From contig CP144846.1 in NCBI GenBank assembly GCA_036689515.1, positions 1-64,000 on the forward strand: a stretch of DNA of 64,000 bases, read 5' to 3'. The translations under genes were made by a program, and so were the position numbers. The notes under the pieces were generated by a model, which saw only the letters and a list, made by a program, of their open reading frames with translations, did no database searches and was not told the origin of the DNA. This document shows, in pieces, positions 1 to 9,898 of the stretch. Every line of letters begins with the position of its first letter. The first letter of the stretch is position 1. This stretch comes from Stammera capleta_O (lineage in GTDB: Bacteria; Pseudomonadota; Gammaproteobacteria; Enterobacterales; Enterobacteriaceae).

Positions 1-5
1 ATTTT

Positions 6-830
6 ATGTACTTAAAAAAAAAAATATTTTTAGTAGATACTAATTTATTTATATATAAATCTTTTTATTGTTTAAATAATAAATATAAAAAAATAGTAAA
101 CTTTAAAAAATCATTAAATATTTTAATTAATATGATTTTTATTAGATATAAAAAAATAATTCCTAATTATATTTTTTTTGTTTTTGATGATACAAAATAT
201 AATTATAGAAAAATCTTATTTAATAAATATAAATCAAATAGAAATAAAATAGAAAATGAATTAAAATTATATTTTTTATATGTTAAAAATAAATTAAAAA
301 ATAACAATATTAAAATAATTTATAAAATTAATACAGAATGTGATGATGTTATTAGTACATTAGTTAATAAATTAAATAAAATATTCATATACAATGAAAT
401 ATATATTTTATCTTATGATAAAGATTTTATACAATTGGTTGATAATAATGTTTTTTTATTTAAAGATTTAAATAATATTTTTAATAAAAAAAAAATATAT
501 AATAAATATGGTTTTTATCCTTATTTATTAAAAGACTTTCTAGTTTTATATGGAGATAAAAGCGATAACATTCCTGGTATAAATGGTATAGGATATAAAA
601 AAGCTTTATTAATATTAAATAATTTAGGTGGTATATATAATATTTTTAATTCAATTAGTAAATTAAAAAATATTGGTATTAATAATAAAATTATTAATAA
701 TTTAATAAATAATTTTTATAATATAAGATTATGATATAGATTAATAAGTTTAAATAATAATTTAAATTTAGATTTTAAAATAAATAATTTTTTGTTTAAT
801 AAAAACAAATTTAAATATTTTAAAATATAA
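6..830 (+). CDS. polA: Stand-alone 5'-3' exonuclease (N-terminal domain of DNA polymerase I)
   Basis: Flap/5'-nuclease that would remove RNA primers and displaced 5' ends during replication and repair. At 274 aa it matches only the first roughly 300 residues of PolA; the 3'-5' exonuclease and polymerase domains are absent. Acidic metal ligands are visible: D11, D61, E111/D113/D114, D138/D140, and the YGDKSDNIPG helix-hairpin-helix motif at 182-191. One in-frame TGA (Trp) lies at 732-734 and the frame closes at TAA. Buchnera keeps a similar polA remnant, so this is a known kind of reduction. An Xni-type nuclease is the alternative, but the DxxSDNIPG context favours PolA. Confidence 0.88.
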
Positions 831-1080
831 ATAATATATTTATATTATAAAATATTTAACAATTAACTAAAAGTTTATTTATAACAAATTGTTATTAAGG
901 TGGTTTTCTTTTTTTTCAATTTATAAAGTAATTAATGTAATTTATCATTTTAAAATTTTAATTTTTTATTTTAGTAATTTTATATTTTTAAATTTATAAA
1001 TAAATTAAGTAATTAAAAATTTATAATAAAAAAATAATTGTATAAATTAAAAATATTAATAAAAATAAAATATTTAATTA

Positions 1081-2277
1081 TTAAATAAAATGTTTAAATA
1101 TATAAATTAAACAATGGAATAAAAATAGTATGTATGAACAAAATGAATAAAAAAATTGAATAGAACAATGATTAATAAAATAAACTGATGTGAAAGAAAA
1201 TAAAATTTTTGATAAACTTGCTATTGAATTACGTAATATTGTAAATTTTCCTAAATTTTTATAAGAGGAAAATTTATTTAAATTAATTTGCATACATATA
1301 ATATGTCCTGATAATAAACCAAAACAAAGTGAATTTATAAAAACAACAAACCAAAATTTTTTAATTAAAAATAATATAGATAATAAAATAGAACAAATAA
1401 AAAATGAATAATTTTCCATTATATAAAATGGTATTATATTTTTATATATAACAAATCCTATTATAGAAGAAAAAAACATACAACAAAAATTTAATATAGC
1501 ATATGAATAATTAGATTGAAGTTTAATTGCTTTTGTTAGAAAAGGTAATGTAGACATTAGATATTGAAAACATCCACTAGATGGAATAGAAAAAATTAGT
1601 ACATTTAGTAAATTTTTATTTTCTAATATAGAATTTATTAATTTTCAAGATAATTTATTATTATTGTTTTTTAATTTTTTAAATATTAAAATATTTTTAT
1701 ATTTTTTAAATAGAATATATGAAAGAATAAAATTTATTGCATATATTATAGATGATAATAAAAAACCTATTAGTGGAATATTATTAGCAACAAATAAATT
1801 ACCTATAATATTTCCTGCAGTTTGAAATAATTGTATTATTGAAAGAGAAATTTTTAACATTTTATTTCTTTTTTTTTTTTTAAATAAAATTTTATTTATT
1901 TTGTTAAAATTAGTTTTGTTAAAAACTTTTATAAATGAAAATATTATTTGTAATCAAAATATTAAAAATATGAATAAATTTATATTAGGTTTAATTATAA
2001 ATATTATGTATATTAAAAATGATATTACACATGATATTAAATTACCAATATAATTTTGGTATAAAGGATTAATTTTATCTATTATTGATATAAATGTTAC
2101 ACTTGATATAACCATAGGAAAATACATTGAAAAAGTTATTAAACTAACTGCTAATGGACTTTTTGTATATTGGTATATTAATCACATAAGAATAGTATTT
2201 TGCATACTTTCTACTAATGAAATTAACATTGTAATTAATTGATAATTATTTTTTTTTTTTATTATATTATTAAACAT
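1081..2277 (-). CDS. MFS transporter, probably exporter of the EntS-like (MFS_3) type
   Basis: Integral membrane protein of 398 aa with about 10-12 hydrophobic segments, read through three TGA(Trp) codons that would otherwise split it. The early motif WLIYQYTKSPLAVSL (after TM1) and the AGNIIGNLF stretch near the middle resemble the drug/siderophore exporter branch of the major facilitator superfamily. The substrate cannot be told from sequence. It stands alone between long AT-rich gaps with no operon partner. A run of 13 T falls in the coding region, but the frame is preserved. It is one of very few transporters in the window, so it may matter for host exchange; that is inference. Confidence 0.75.
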
Positions 2278-2723
2278 TTTTTTTTTTTTAAAATAGAATT
2301 AAATTTTTTTTTTAATATAAATAATAAATATATTATTTTTTTAAATTTATATTTTAAAAATAAATAATTAAAATTAAATTAAAATATTATATATATTTTA
2401 TATATTTATATTTTATATAATAAAATTATTTATTTTATAAGTATAGAATTTTATATTATTTATTTTTAAAATATAATTTTATATATTTAAAATATTTATA
2501 ATTTAATAAATATGTTTTTTTAATTTAATAAATATATTTAATATAAATAAAATTATAATTTTTATTATTAAATTAATAAAAAATCTATTTATAAAAAAAT
2601 TAAATAATATTTTTTATTATGTTAAAATATATTTAATATTATGTAATAATTAATTTTTTGTAATTTTTTAAAATTATAAAATTAATCATTATTAATTAAA
2701 TATTATTTATAGGATATAAATTA
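2278..2723. other. 446-bp gene-free region between the MFS gene and ptsH
   Basis: Extremely AT-rich with no ORF resembling a protein and no RNA gene that I recognise. It must hold the divergent promoters of the MFS gene and ptsH, but no -35/-10 pair stands out from the background. A 13-bp direct repeat occurs at 2501-2513 and 2523-2535, 22 bp apart; in such sequence this may be chance. Probably decayed gene space. Confidence 0.6.
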
Positions 2724-2984
2724 ATGATTATAAAAAAATTTTTAATAAATTTATCAAATGGTTTTCATATAAGACCTGCTACAAAATTTGTTAAGGAGGC
2801 AAAAAAATTTTCATCTGAAATTAAAATTAAATTTAAAGATAAAGAAGTAGATGGTAAAAGTTTATTACAAATACAAACTTTAGGAATTTCTAAAGGTGAT
2901 ATAATTTATATTATAGTTAATGGTAAAGATGAATATAAAGTAATGAATAATTTATCTTATATAATAAATTCTTTAAAAGAATAA
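2724..2984 (+). CDS. ptsH: Phosphocarrier protein HPr of the PTS
   Basis: Cytoplasmic phosphate carrier that takes phosphate from enzyme I on a histidine and passes it to sugar-specific EIIA domains. The 86-aa protein (E. coli 85) has the active-site His15 in GFHIRPA and Ser46 in the KSLLQIQTLG segment at the usual positions. RBS-like AGGATA precedes the ATG. It is followed after about 60 bp by ptsI as in E. coli, but crr (EIIA-Glc) does not follow. HPr therefore needs an EII encoded elsewhere. Confidence 0.95.
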   Translation: MIIKKFLINLSNGFHIRPATKFVKEAKKFSSEIKIKFKDKEVDGKSLLQIQTLGISKGDIIYIIVNGKDEYKVMNNLSYIINSLKE

Positions 2985-3043
2985 TTATATTAGTTTAATT
3001 TATTTATAAATATTTTATTATTATATAATTTTAAGGTATATAT

Positions 3044-4759
3044 ATGTTAATTAAAGGTACAATAATAACACAAGGATATGCTTTTGGTAAAGCATATATT
3101 TTTAATGATGAAAAAATAGTTATTAATTCTAATAAAATTAATAAATCTAATATTGATAATGAAATTAATAGTTTTTTAAATTCTTATAAAAAAACATTAA
3201 AGCAATTTAAAAAAATTAAATTATCTAGTAAAGATAAAAATCAAAGATTATTATTTGATGGTTATATTTTAATATTAAAAGATGATGTTATTAAAAATGG
3301 TATTATTTCTTTAATTAAAAATAAATGTTTTACAGCTGATGCTGCTATAGATAAAATTATTAAAAATCAAATTAAATGTATTAATAATGTTAATAATATT
3401 TATATAAAGGAAAGAATTTCTGATTTTTTAGATATTAAGAAAAGATTAATTTTAAATATTAAGAATATCGATTTTGTTGATTTTAGTTTTCCTAATATTA
3501 ATGATAATATTATAGTTGTTTCAAAAGAATTATCTCCATTTCAAATTATGCAATTTGATTTGAAAAAAGTTGTTGGTTTTATAACAGAAAAAGGAAGTTT
3601 AACATCTCATAGTTCTATAATAGCTAAATCTTTAGAATTAACTTCTTTGTTTGGAATTAAAAATATTATTAAAATAATAAATTTAAATGATAATTTGATA
3701 ATTGATGGATTAAAAGGTAATGTTTATATTAATCCTGATATTTCGATTTTAGATAAATTTAAATTAAAGTATTCTAAGTTTTTAGATAATAAAAAAAGTT
3801 TAATGAAATTAAAAAAATTACCTGCTGTAACTTATGATGGACATAAAATAAAATTATTTGCTAATATAGGTAATAATAATGAAATTAAAAATATTTTTAA
3901 AAATGGAGCTGAAGGTATAGGTTTATATAGAACAGAATTTTTATTTATGGATAGAGATTCATTTCCTAGTGAAGAAGAACAATATAATAAGTATAAAGAA
4001 ATTATTGAATTTATGGATGATAAAATAGTTACAATACGTACAGTAGATTTAGGTGGAGATAAATTTTTACCATATATGCATTTTCCTAAAGAAAATGTAC
4101 CTTTTTTAGGTTGAAGATCTATAAGGATCTATAAAGATAGAAAAGATATATTACATACTCAATTAAGGGCTATATTGAGATCATCTGCATATGGCAACGT
4201 TCGTATAATGTTTCCTATGATTATATCTATTGAAGAAGTTAATTTTTTAAAAAAAGAAATTGAATTTATTAAAAATAAATTAAATATAGAAAATATAAAA
4301 TTCAATAGAAATATTAAAATAGGATGCATGATTGAAACTCCTGCTGCTGCTATTATTTCTAGTCATTTAGCTGATGAATTAGATTTTTTTAGCATAGGTA
4401 CTAATGATTTAACTCAATATACTTTAGCAGTAGATAGAAATAATGATAAAGTATCTCATTTATATAATCCATTATCTCCTTCTGTATTAAATTTAATTAA
4501 ATATACTATAAATTCTGTACATGAAAAAAATAAGAAAATTGGTATGTGTGGTGAATTAGCTTCTAATGAAAAAGCAATTAAATTATTAATTGGTTTGGGA
4601 TTAGATGAATTAAGTATGAATGTTAATTCAATACCATATATTAAAAAAATTATTCGTAGTTCATATTTATCTTCATCTAAAATTTTAGTTAATAAAATTT
4701 TAATGAAAAAAACAAATAAAGAAATTGAATCTATTTTAGATAAAAAAAATAATTTTTAA
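3044..4759 (+). CDS. ptsI: PTS enzyme I, phosphoenolpyruvate-protein phosphotransferase
   Basis: Transfers phosphate from PEP to its own His and then to HPr, the entry step of PTS sugar uptake. The 571-aa length is close to E. coli (575). The swivelling-domain His189 sits in GSLTSHSSIIAKS. The PEP-binding barrel carries GIGLYRTEFLFMDRD and the catalytic-cysteine motif GMCGELA near residue 500. One TGA at 4112-4114 is read as Trp. All key residues are present, so the enzyme looks functional. It forms an operon with ptsH. Confidence 0.96.
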
Positions 4760-4765
4760 TTTTTA

Positions 4766-4838
4766 TGCCCAGAGACGGAATTGAACCGTCGACACAAGGA
4801 TTTTCAGTCCTTTGCTCTACCAACTGAGCTATCTGGGC
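4766..4838 (-). tRNA. pheU: tRNA-Phe (anticodon GAA)
   Basis: Complete cloverleaf on the minus strand with a 7-bp GCCCAGA/TCTGGGC acceptor, discriminator A, anticodon loop CTGAAAA and T-loop TTCAATT. No CCA is encoded. It lies just after ptsI, convergent with it, and next to cutA. In E. coli pheU lies two genes from cutA (pheU-yjdC-dsbD-cutA), so the pairing looks like retained gene order. Confidence 0.97.
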
Positions 4839-4843
4839 TAATT

Positions 4844-5182
4844 TTATTTTTTTAATAAAATATTTTTCATTCATTCAAAATATTTATTATTAATATATTT
4901 TATATTTAAAAATATTATTTCAGGTGTTTTATATGGATGATATTTTTCAATTAAATTTATTATTTTTTTTTTTAAGAAAATAAAACTTTTACAAATAATT
5001 TTAATTTCTGTTTTTATAATTAATTTTTTTTTTCAAATATAATAAGATTTTATTTTTTTAATATAATTTATACAACAAACAATTTTTTTAAATAATAATT
5101 TATTTAAAATTATTTTTAATATTTTTTTATTATTTGGTATATTAAAAATTATTAATATTGGTTTTATTTTATTTTTTTTCAT
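4844..5182 (-). CDS. cutA: CutA1-like periplasmic/cytosolic divalent-cation tolerance protein
   Basis: A 112-aa protein, the same length as E. coli CutA, missed by standard-code ORF finding because two Trp are TGA. The family signature is visible: YYIWKKKLIIKTEIKIICKS, then KYHPYKTPEII and a final YFEWMKN. CutA forms very stable trimers and is linked to copper/divalent-metal tolerance, though its biochemical role is unclear. It is transcribed away from groESL; E. coli has cutA and groSL in the same relative orientation with four genes between them, here deleted. Keeping this gene in so small a genome is surprising. Confidence 0.88.
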
Positions 5183-5195
5183 TATTAATATTAAT

Positions 5196-5224
5196 AAACA
5201 ACTATTGTTTTATTATAGTTGTTT
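5196..5224. repeat. 10-bp inverted repeat between cutA and groES
   Basis: Arms AAACAACTAT and ATAGTTGTTT around a 9-nt loop, followed on the plus strand by a T-rich run. It could insulate the groE promoter from upstream transcription or act as a cutA leader structure. With only three G/C positions per arm, chance cannot be excluded. Confidence 0.4.
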
Positions 5225-5274
5225 TTAAAATTTTTGTCAATTATTAATTATTTTTAATTCTTTTTATTAAAACC

Positions 5275-5302
5275 CTTGAAGTTTGTTAAAAGTCCCCAAT
5301 TA
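5275..5302 (+). promoter_or_regulatory. Sigma-32-like heat-shock promoter of groESL
   Basis: CTTGAA at 5275-5280, a 13-bp spacer, then CCCCAATTA from 5294. This closely fits the E. coli sigma-32 consensus (CTTGAA, 13-15 bp, CCCCATNT). GC-rich blocks are otherwise absent from the intergenic DNA here, so the signal stands out. It lies about 60 bp before the groES start, a sensible leader length. Confidence 0.82.
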
Positions 5303-5357
5303 AATTAATATAATTATTTTAATTAATATTTAATTTTAAATTTTAAAGGAGGTGTAA

Positions 5358-5651
5358 ATGAAAATTCGTCCATTACATGATAGGATTATAGTTAAACGTA
5401 AACATTTAGAAACAAAATCTGCTGGAGGTATAATGTTAACAGGTTCTGCAGCAGGTAAATCTAATAGAGGTAGGGTTTTGGCGGTAGGTAAAGGTCGTAT
5501 TTTAGAAAATGGTAAAATTAAATCTTTAGATGTAAAAAAAGGAGATTTAATTATTTTTAATGATGGATATGGTATAAAAACAGAAAAATTAGACAATGAA
5601 GAAGTTTTAATAATGTCTGAAAGTGATGTATTAGCTATTATTGAAAAATAA
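5358..5651 (+). CDS. groES: Co-chaperonin GroES
   Basis: Seven-subunit lid of the GroEL folding chamber. The protein has 97 aa as in E. coli, with the N-terminal MKIRPLHDR strand, the mobile-loop region KSAGGIMLTGSAAGKS, and the closing ESDVLAIIE. It has the strongest Shine-Dalgarno of the window, AAAGGAGGTG at 5345-5354, complementary over nine bases to the retained 16S 3' end. First gene of a two-gene operon with groEL, 24 bp apart. Base composition is less AT-biased than in neighbours, consistent with high expression and strong selection. Confidence 0.98.
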   Translation: MKIRPLHDRIIVKRKHLETKSAGGIMLTGSAAGKSNRGRVLAVGKGRILENGKIKSLDVKKGDLIIFNDGYGIKTEKLDNEEVLIMSESDVLAIIEK

Positions 5652-5675
5652 AAATTAAATTTAAGGAATAAAAAT

Positions 5676-7337
5676 ATGGCAGCTAAAGATGTAAAATTCG
5701 GTAATGATGCAAGATCTAAAATTTTGCGTGGAGTAAATATATTAGCAGATTCTGTAAGAGTTACTTTAGGACCTAAAGGTCGTAATGTAGTTTTAGATAA
5801 ATCATTTGGAGCTCCAGTAATTACTAAAGATGGAGTATCTGTAGCTAGAGAAATAGAATTAGAAGATAAATTTGAAAATATGGGTGCACAAATGGTTAAA
5901 GAGGTAGCATCCAAATCAAATGATGTTGCTGGTGATGGAACTACTACAGCTACAGTATTAGCTCAATCTATAGTTAATGAAGGATTAAAAGCTGTTGCTG
6001 CAGGAATGAATCCTATGGATTTAAAAAGAGGTATTGATAAAGCAGTAAATTATGCTGTAATAGAATTAAAAAAGATTTCTGTTCCTTGTTCTGATTCTAA
6101 ATCAATAGCTCAAGTTGGTACTATTTCTGCTAATGCGGATGAAACAGTAGGTGGTTTAATAGCTCAAGCTATGGAAAAAGTAGGTAAGGAAGGAGTTATA
6201 ACTGTTGAAGAGGGTACTGGTTTACAAGATGAATTAGATGTAGTAGAAGGAATGCAATTTGATAGAGGATATTTATCTTCTTATTTTATTAATAAATCAG
6301 ATTCAGGAATTGTAGAATTAGATAATCCATTTATTTTATTAGTAGATAAAAAGATTTCTAATATAAGAGAAATGTTATCTATTTTAGAATCTGTAGCTAA
6401 ATCTAATAAACCTTTATTAGTTATTGCTGAAGATGTAGAAGGTGAAGCTTTAGCAACTTTAGTAGTAAATACTATGAGAGGTATAGTTAAAGTAGCAGCT
6501 GTTAAATCTCCAGGATTTGGAGATAGAAGAAAATCTATGTTACAAGATATAGCTGTTTTAACTAATGGTACAGTTATTTCTGAAGAAATAGGTATGGAAT
6601 TAGATAAAGTTAATTTAGAAGATTTAGGTTCTGCAAAAAAAGTTATAATAAATAAAGAAAATACTACTATAATTGATGGAGCAGGAAGTCCTAAAAGTAT
6701 ATCTTCTAGAATATCTCAATTAAGAAAACAAATTGATGAAGCTACTTCTGATTATGATAAAGAAAAATTACAAGAAAGAATGGCGAAATTATCAGGTGGA
6801 GTTGCTGTATTAAAAGTTGGAGCAGCTACTGAAGTAGAAATGAAAGAAAAAAAATCTAGAGTGGAAGATGCTTTACATGCTACACGAGCAGCTGTAGAAG
6901 AAGGAGTTGTAGCAGGAGGAGGTGTAGCTTTAGTTAGAGTAGCTGAAAGATTACATAATTTGACAGCTCAAAATGAAGATCAAAATGTAGGTATAAGAGT
7001 AGCATTAAGAGCTATGGAGTCTCCATTACGTCAAATAGTTTCTAATACTGGTGGTGAACCTTCAGTGGTAACTAATAATGTTAAAGCTGGTAGTGGTAAT
7101 TATGGTTATAATGCTGCTATTGAAAAATATGGAGATATGATAGAAATGGGTATTTTAGATCCTACTAAAGTTACTCGTTCTGCTTTACAATATGCAGCAT
7201 CTGTTGCAGGTTTAATGGTAACTACAGAATGTATGATTACTGATTTACCTAATAAAAATGAAAAACAAGATTTCAACAATTCTAATCCTAATATGAATGG
7301 TAGTGGTGGTATGGGAGGAATGGGTGGAATGATGTAA
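5676..7337 (+). CDS. groEL: Chaperonin GroEL
   Basis: 60-kDa chaperonin subunit that encloses and folds client proteins with ATP and GroES. Full length (553 aa; E. coli 548), with the ATP-binding VAGDGTTTATVLAQ motif near residue 85, TLGPKGRNVVLDKSFG near residue 30, and the C-terminal GGMGGMGGMM tail. Very well conserved compared with the rest of the window. Endosymbionts typically make very large amounts of GroEL, thought to buffer destabilising mutations. The heat-shock promoter in front suggests expression remains at least partly sigma-32 driven. Confidence 0.99.
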   Translation: MAAKDVKFGNDARSKILRGVNILADSVRVTLGPKGRNVVLDKSFGAPVITKDGVSVAREIELEDKFENMGAQMVKEVASKSNDVAGDGTTTATVLAQSIVNEGLKAVAAGMNPMDLKRGIDKAVNYAVIELKKISVPCSDSKSIAQVGTISANADETVGGLIAQAMEKVGKEGVITVEEGTGLQDELDVVEGMQFDRGYLSSYFINKSDSGIVELDNPFILLVDKKISNIREMLSILESVAKSNKPLLVIAEDVEGEALATLVVNTMRGIVKVAAVKSPGFGDRRKSMLQDIAVLTNGTVISEEIGMELDKVNLEDLGSAKKVIINKENTTIIDGAGSPKSISSRISQLRKQIDEATSDYDKEKLQERMAKLSGGVAVLKVGAATEVEMKEKKSRVEDALHATRAAVEEGVVAGGGVALVRVAERLHNLTAQNEDQNVGIRVALRAMESPLRQIVSNTGGEPSVVTNNVKAGSGNYGYNAAIEKYGDMIEMGILDPTKVTRSALQYAASVAGLMVTTECMITDLPNKNEKQDFNNSNPNMNGSGGMGGMGGMM

Positions 7338-7355
7338 CGTTATATTTAATTTTTT

Positions 7356-7384
7356 ATATATAAAGCCTTTTAGGCTTTATATAT
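7356..7384 (+). terminator. Hairpin terminator after groEL
   Basis: Perfect 13-bp stem (arms 7356-7368 and 7372-7384) with a 3-nt TTT loop and a central AAGCCT/AGGCTT core, 19 bp after the groEL stop. It is the only strong GC-containing hairpin I see between protein genes. No long T-run follows, so it may also act as an mRNA 3'-end stabiliser. Confidence 0.75.
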
Positions 7385-7427
7385 GATAAAATTATATATT
7401 ATTAAAAAATAAATATTTATTTTATTT

Positions 7428-7688
7428 ATGTTAAAATTTTTATTAAATAGAAAAAAAATAATTAATGATTATTGTGAAAATATTGGTTCTATAGAAGTAC
7501 AAATTTTATTATTAACTTTTAGAATAAATAAATTGCAATTACATTTTAATCATTATAAAAAGGATTTTCATAGTAAATATGGTCTACTTAAATTAGTATT
7601 TAAAAGAAAAAGATTATTAAATTATTTAAAGTCTAATGATTTTAAATTATATAATGTTTTATTAAAAAGATTAAATATAAGACATTAA
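7428..7688 (+). CDS. rpsO: 30S ribosomal protein S15
   Basis: Primary 16S-binding protein of the small-subunit platform, 86 aa (E. coli 89). Recognised by GSIEVQILLLTFRINKLQLHF and the conserved RKRLLNYLK segment. It is followed by pnp as in E. coli, but the upstream truB gene of the ancestral operon lies about 6 kb away on the other strand, so the nusA-infB-rbfA-truB-rpsO-pnp cluster has been split by an inversion. S15 autoregulation cannot be judged from this leader. Confidence 0.95.
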   Translation: MLKFLLNRKKIINDYCENIGSIEVQILLLTFRINKLQLHFNHYKKDFHSKYGLLKLVFKRKRLLNYLKSNDFKLYNVLLKRLNIRH

Positions 7689-7730
7689 GATGTTTTATTT
7701 ATATTTAAATTAATTTAAAGGGTAATAGTT

Positions 7731-9848
7731 TTGTTAAAAAATAATATTTTTACATTTAAATATGGTAATAATGAAATAAAATTAGAATCTAATATAATAG
7801 CTAGACAATCAACCTCATCTTTAATGGCTAGCATGGGTGATACTGTTATAATAGTATCTTTAGTTTGTAACACAGAAATAAACAATGAAAAAAGTTTTTT
7901 ACCTTTAAGTGTACATTATCAAGAAAAATTTTATTCTGCTGGTAAAATACCTGGTAGTTTTTTTAGACGTGAGGGTAGATCAAGTGATATAGAAATTATT
8001 ACGTCTAGATTAATAGATCGGGCTATTAGACCTTTATTTAATGAAAATATTTTAAATGATATACAAATTGTGGTTAATGTTATTTCTGTAGACCCTCAAA
8101 TTACTGCTGATATATTGTCTATAATAGCTGTTTCTGCTGTATTAAGTATTTCAGGAATACCAAATATAGAAATATTAGGTGCTGCTAGAATAGCTTATAT
8201 TAATAAAAAATTTATTTTAAATCCTACTTTATCTCAAATTAATTGTAGTGAATTAGATTTAGTTATAGCAGGAACTAAAGATGGTATAACTGTTATTGAT
8301 GCTTCATGTAATAATTTAAGTGAAAAAAAAATTTTAGATGCTATTAGTTTTGGTTTTTTAAAATATCAAAAAATTATTGATAATATTAAATTATTTTCTA
8401 AAAAGAATTATATTAATAATTTCACAGATTTAGATTTTTCATATTTAAATTATTCATTATGTAATGATTTAAAGAATTTTATTAATATTTTTTGTAAAAA
8501 AGAAATTAAAAAAATTTATTTTAGTAATTTATCTAAACAAGAAAGATTAAGAAATATAGATTTTTTGATTAAAAATTTATTATTAAATTTAAAAAATAAT
8601 AATTATGAAGTTAAAGATTATTTAGTTATTAATCAATTTTATAAGATAGAAAAAAAAATTATTATTTCACATTTATTAAAATATGGTTTTCGTATTGATG
8701 GCAGATTACCTGATGAAATACGTAATATTGATATTAAAGTAGGTTTTTTACCTAAAAGGGTACATGGTTCTGCTCTATTTACTAGAGGTGAAACTCAAGC
8801 TTTAGTTACTATAACTTTAGGTACTTCAAAAGATGCACAGAATTTTAATGATATATATTTTGGAGATAGAATTGATAAATTTATATTTCATTATAATTTT
8901 CCTCCATATTCTGTTGGAGAAATAGGTAATATAGGTATACCTAAAAGAAGAGAAATAGGTCATGGATATTTAGCTAAAAAAGGTATTATTCCAGTTTTAC
9001 CTACTAATAATGAGTTTCCTTATACCATACGTATAGTTTCAGATATTTTAGAATCTAATGGATCTTCATCAATGGCTTCTGTTTGTGGGGCATCATTGGC
9101 ATTAATAGATGCTGGAGTACCTATTAAATATGTTGTAGCTGGAGTAGCTATGGGACTTTTAAAACATAAAAATAAAATTTTTGTTTTATCTGATATTATA
9201 GGTGATGAAGATCGTTTAGGTGATATGGATTTTAAAATTATAGGTACTATTAAAGGTATTACAGCTCTTCAAATGGATATGAAAGTAAAAGGTATTGATT
9301 GTAAAATTATTAATTATGCTTTAGTTAAAGCTAAAAAAGCAAGAATGTATATTTTGGATAAAATTAACAATTCATTAAATAATATTAATAATAAATTATC
9401 TCCATTTGCTCCTAAAATAAATATTTTTAAAATTGGTATTAATCAAATTAAAGATGTTATAGGTAAGAGAGGTTCTGTTATTAAAGGTTTAACAGAAAAA
9501 TATAATTGTTTAATTGAAATTGAAAATGATGGTACTATAAAGATAATTTCTTATAATGATAAAGATGTAAATAATGTTATAAATGATATAAAAAGTATAA
9601 TAGAAATTATTAAAGTAGGATCTATTTATAAAGTTAAAATAATTAAGATAGTAAATTTTGGTATTTTTGTTTTATTTAAAAATGGAAAAGAAGGATTAGT
9701 ACATATATCACAAATATTTAATAATAAAAATGAAATTAATAATATATTTAATTATTTTAAGATAGGTCAGTTTATATATGTAAAAGTATTAGATATAACT
9801 TTTAATGGAAAGATAAAGTTGAAGATACATAATAATTTTAAAAAATAA
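7731..9848 (+). CDS. pnp: Polyribonucleotide nucleotidyltransferase (PNPase)
   Basis: Phosphorolytic 3'-5' exoribonuclease acting in mRNA decay and RNA quality control. All parts are kept in 705 aa (E. coli 711): two RNase PH cores (FRREGRSSDIEI in the first; FTRGETQALVTITLGT and the DILESNGSSSMASVCG loop in the second), then KH (GKRGSVIKGL) and S1 domains ending near residue 700. Start is TTG at 7731, preceded by AAAGGGTAA; the MLKNNIFTFKYG start aligns with E. coli MLNPIVRKFQYG. deaD follows, as in enterobacteria, suggesting a small RNA-decay unit. Confidence 0.97.
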   Translation: MLKNNIFTFKYGNNEIKLESNIIARQSTSSLMASMGDTVIIVSLVCNTEINNEKSFLPLSVHYQEKFYSAGKIPGSFFRREGRSSDIEIITSRLIDRAIRPLFNENILNDIQIVVNVISVDPQITADILSIIAVSAVLSISGIPNIEILGAARIAYINKKFILNPTLSQINCSELDLVIAGTKDGITVIDASCNNLSEKKILDAISFGFLKYQKIIDNIKLFSKKNYINNFTDLDFSYLNYSLCNDLKNFINIFCKKEIKKIYFSNLSKQERLRNIDFLIKNLLLNLKNNNYEVKDYLVINQFYKIEKKIIISHLLKYGFRIDGRLPDEIRNIDIKVGFLPKRVHGSALFTRGETQALVTITLGTSKDAQNFNDIYFGDRIDKFIFHYNFPPYSVGEIGNIGIPKRREIGHGYLAKKGIIPVLPTNNEFPYTIRIVSDILESNGSSSMASVCGASLALIDAGVPIKYVVAGVAMGLLKHKNKIFVLSDIIGDEDRLGDMDFKIIGTIKGITALQMDMKVKGIDCKIINYALVKAKKARMYILDKINNSLNNINNKLSPFAPKINIFKIGINQIKDVIGKRGSVIKGLTEKYNCLIEIENDGTIKIISYNDKDVNNVINDIKSIIEIIKVGSIYKVKIIKIVNFGIFVLFKNGKEGLVHISQIFNNKNEINNIFNYFKIGQFIYVKVLDITFNGKIKLKIHNNFKK

Positions 9849-9898
9849 TTTTTTAATATATAAAAAAATAAAAAATAAAAAGTAAGAATTATAGTTAT

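Noticed and set aside
1081..2277. Broken MFS pseudogene in several pieces
   Set aside because: All breaks are TGA codons in one continuous frame; with UGA as Trp the gene is intact.
2278..2723. Possible small RNA or origin in the AT-rich gap
   Set aside because: Only low-complexity A/T sequence and a chance-level direct repeat; no structure with G/C support.
5336..5914. 192-aa minus-strand ORF over groES/groEL
   Set aside because: Antisense shadow of two strongly conserved genes; no family resemblance.
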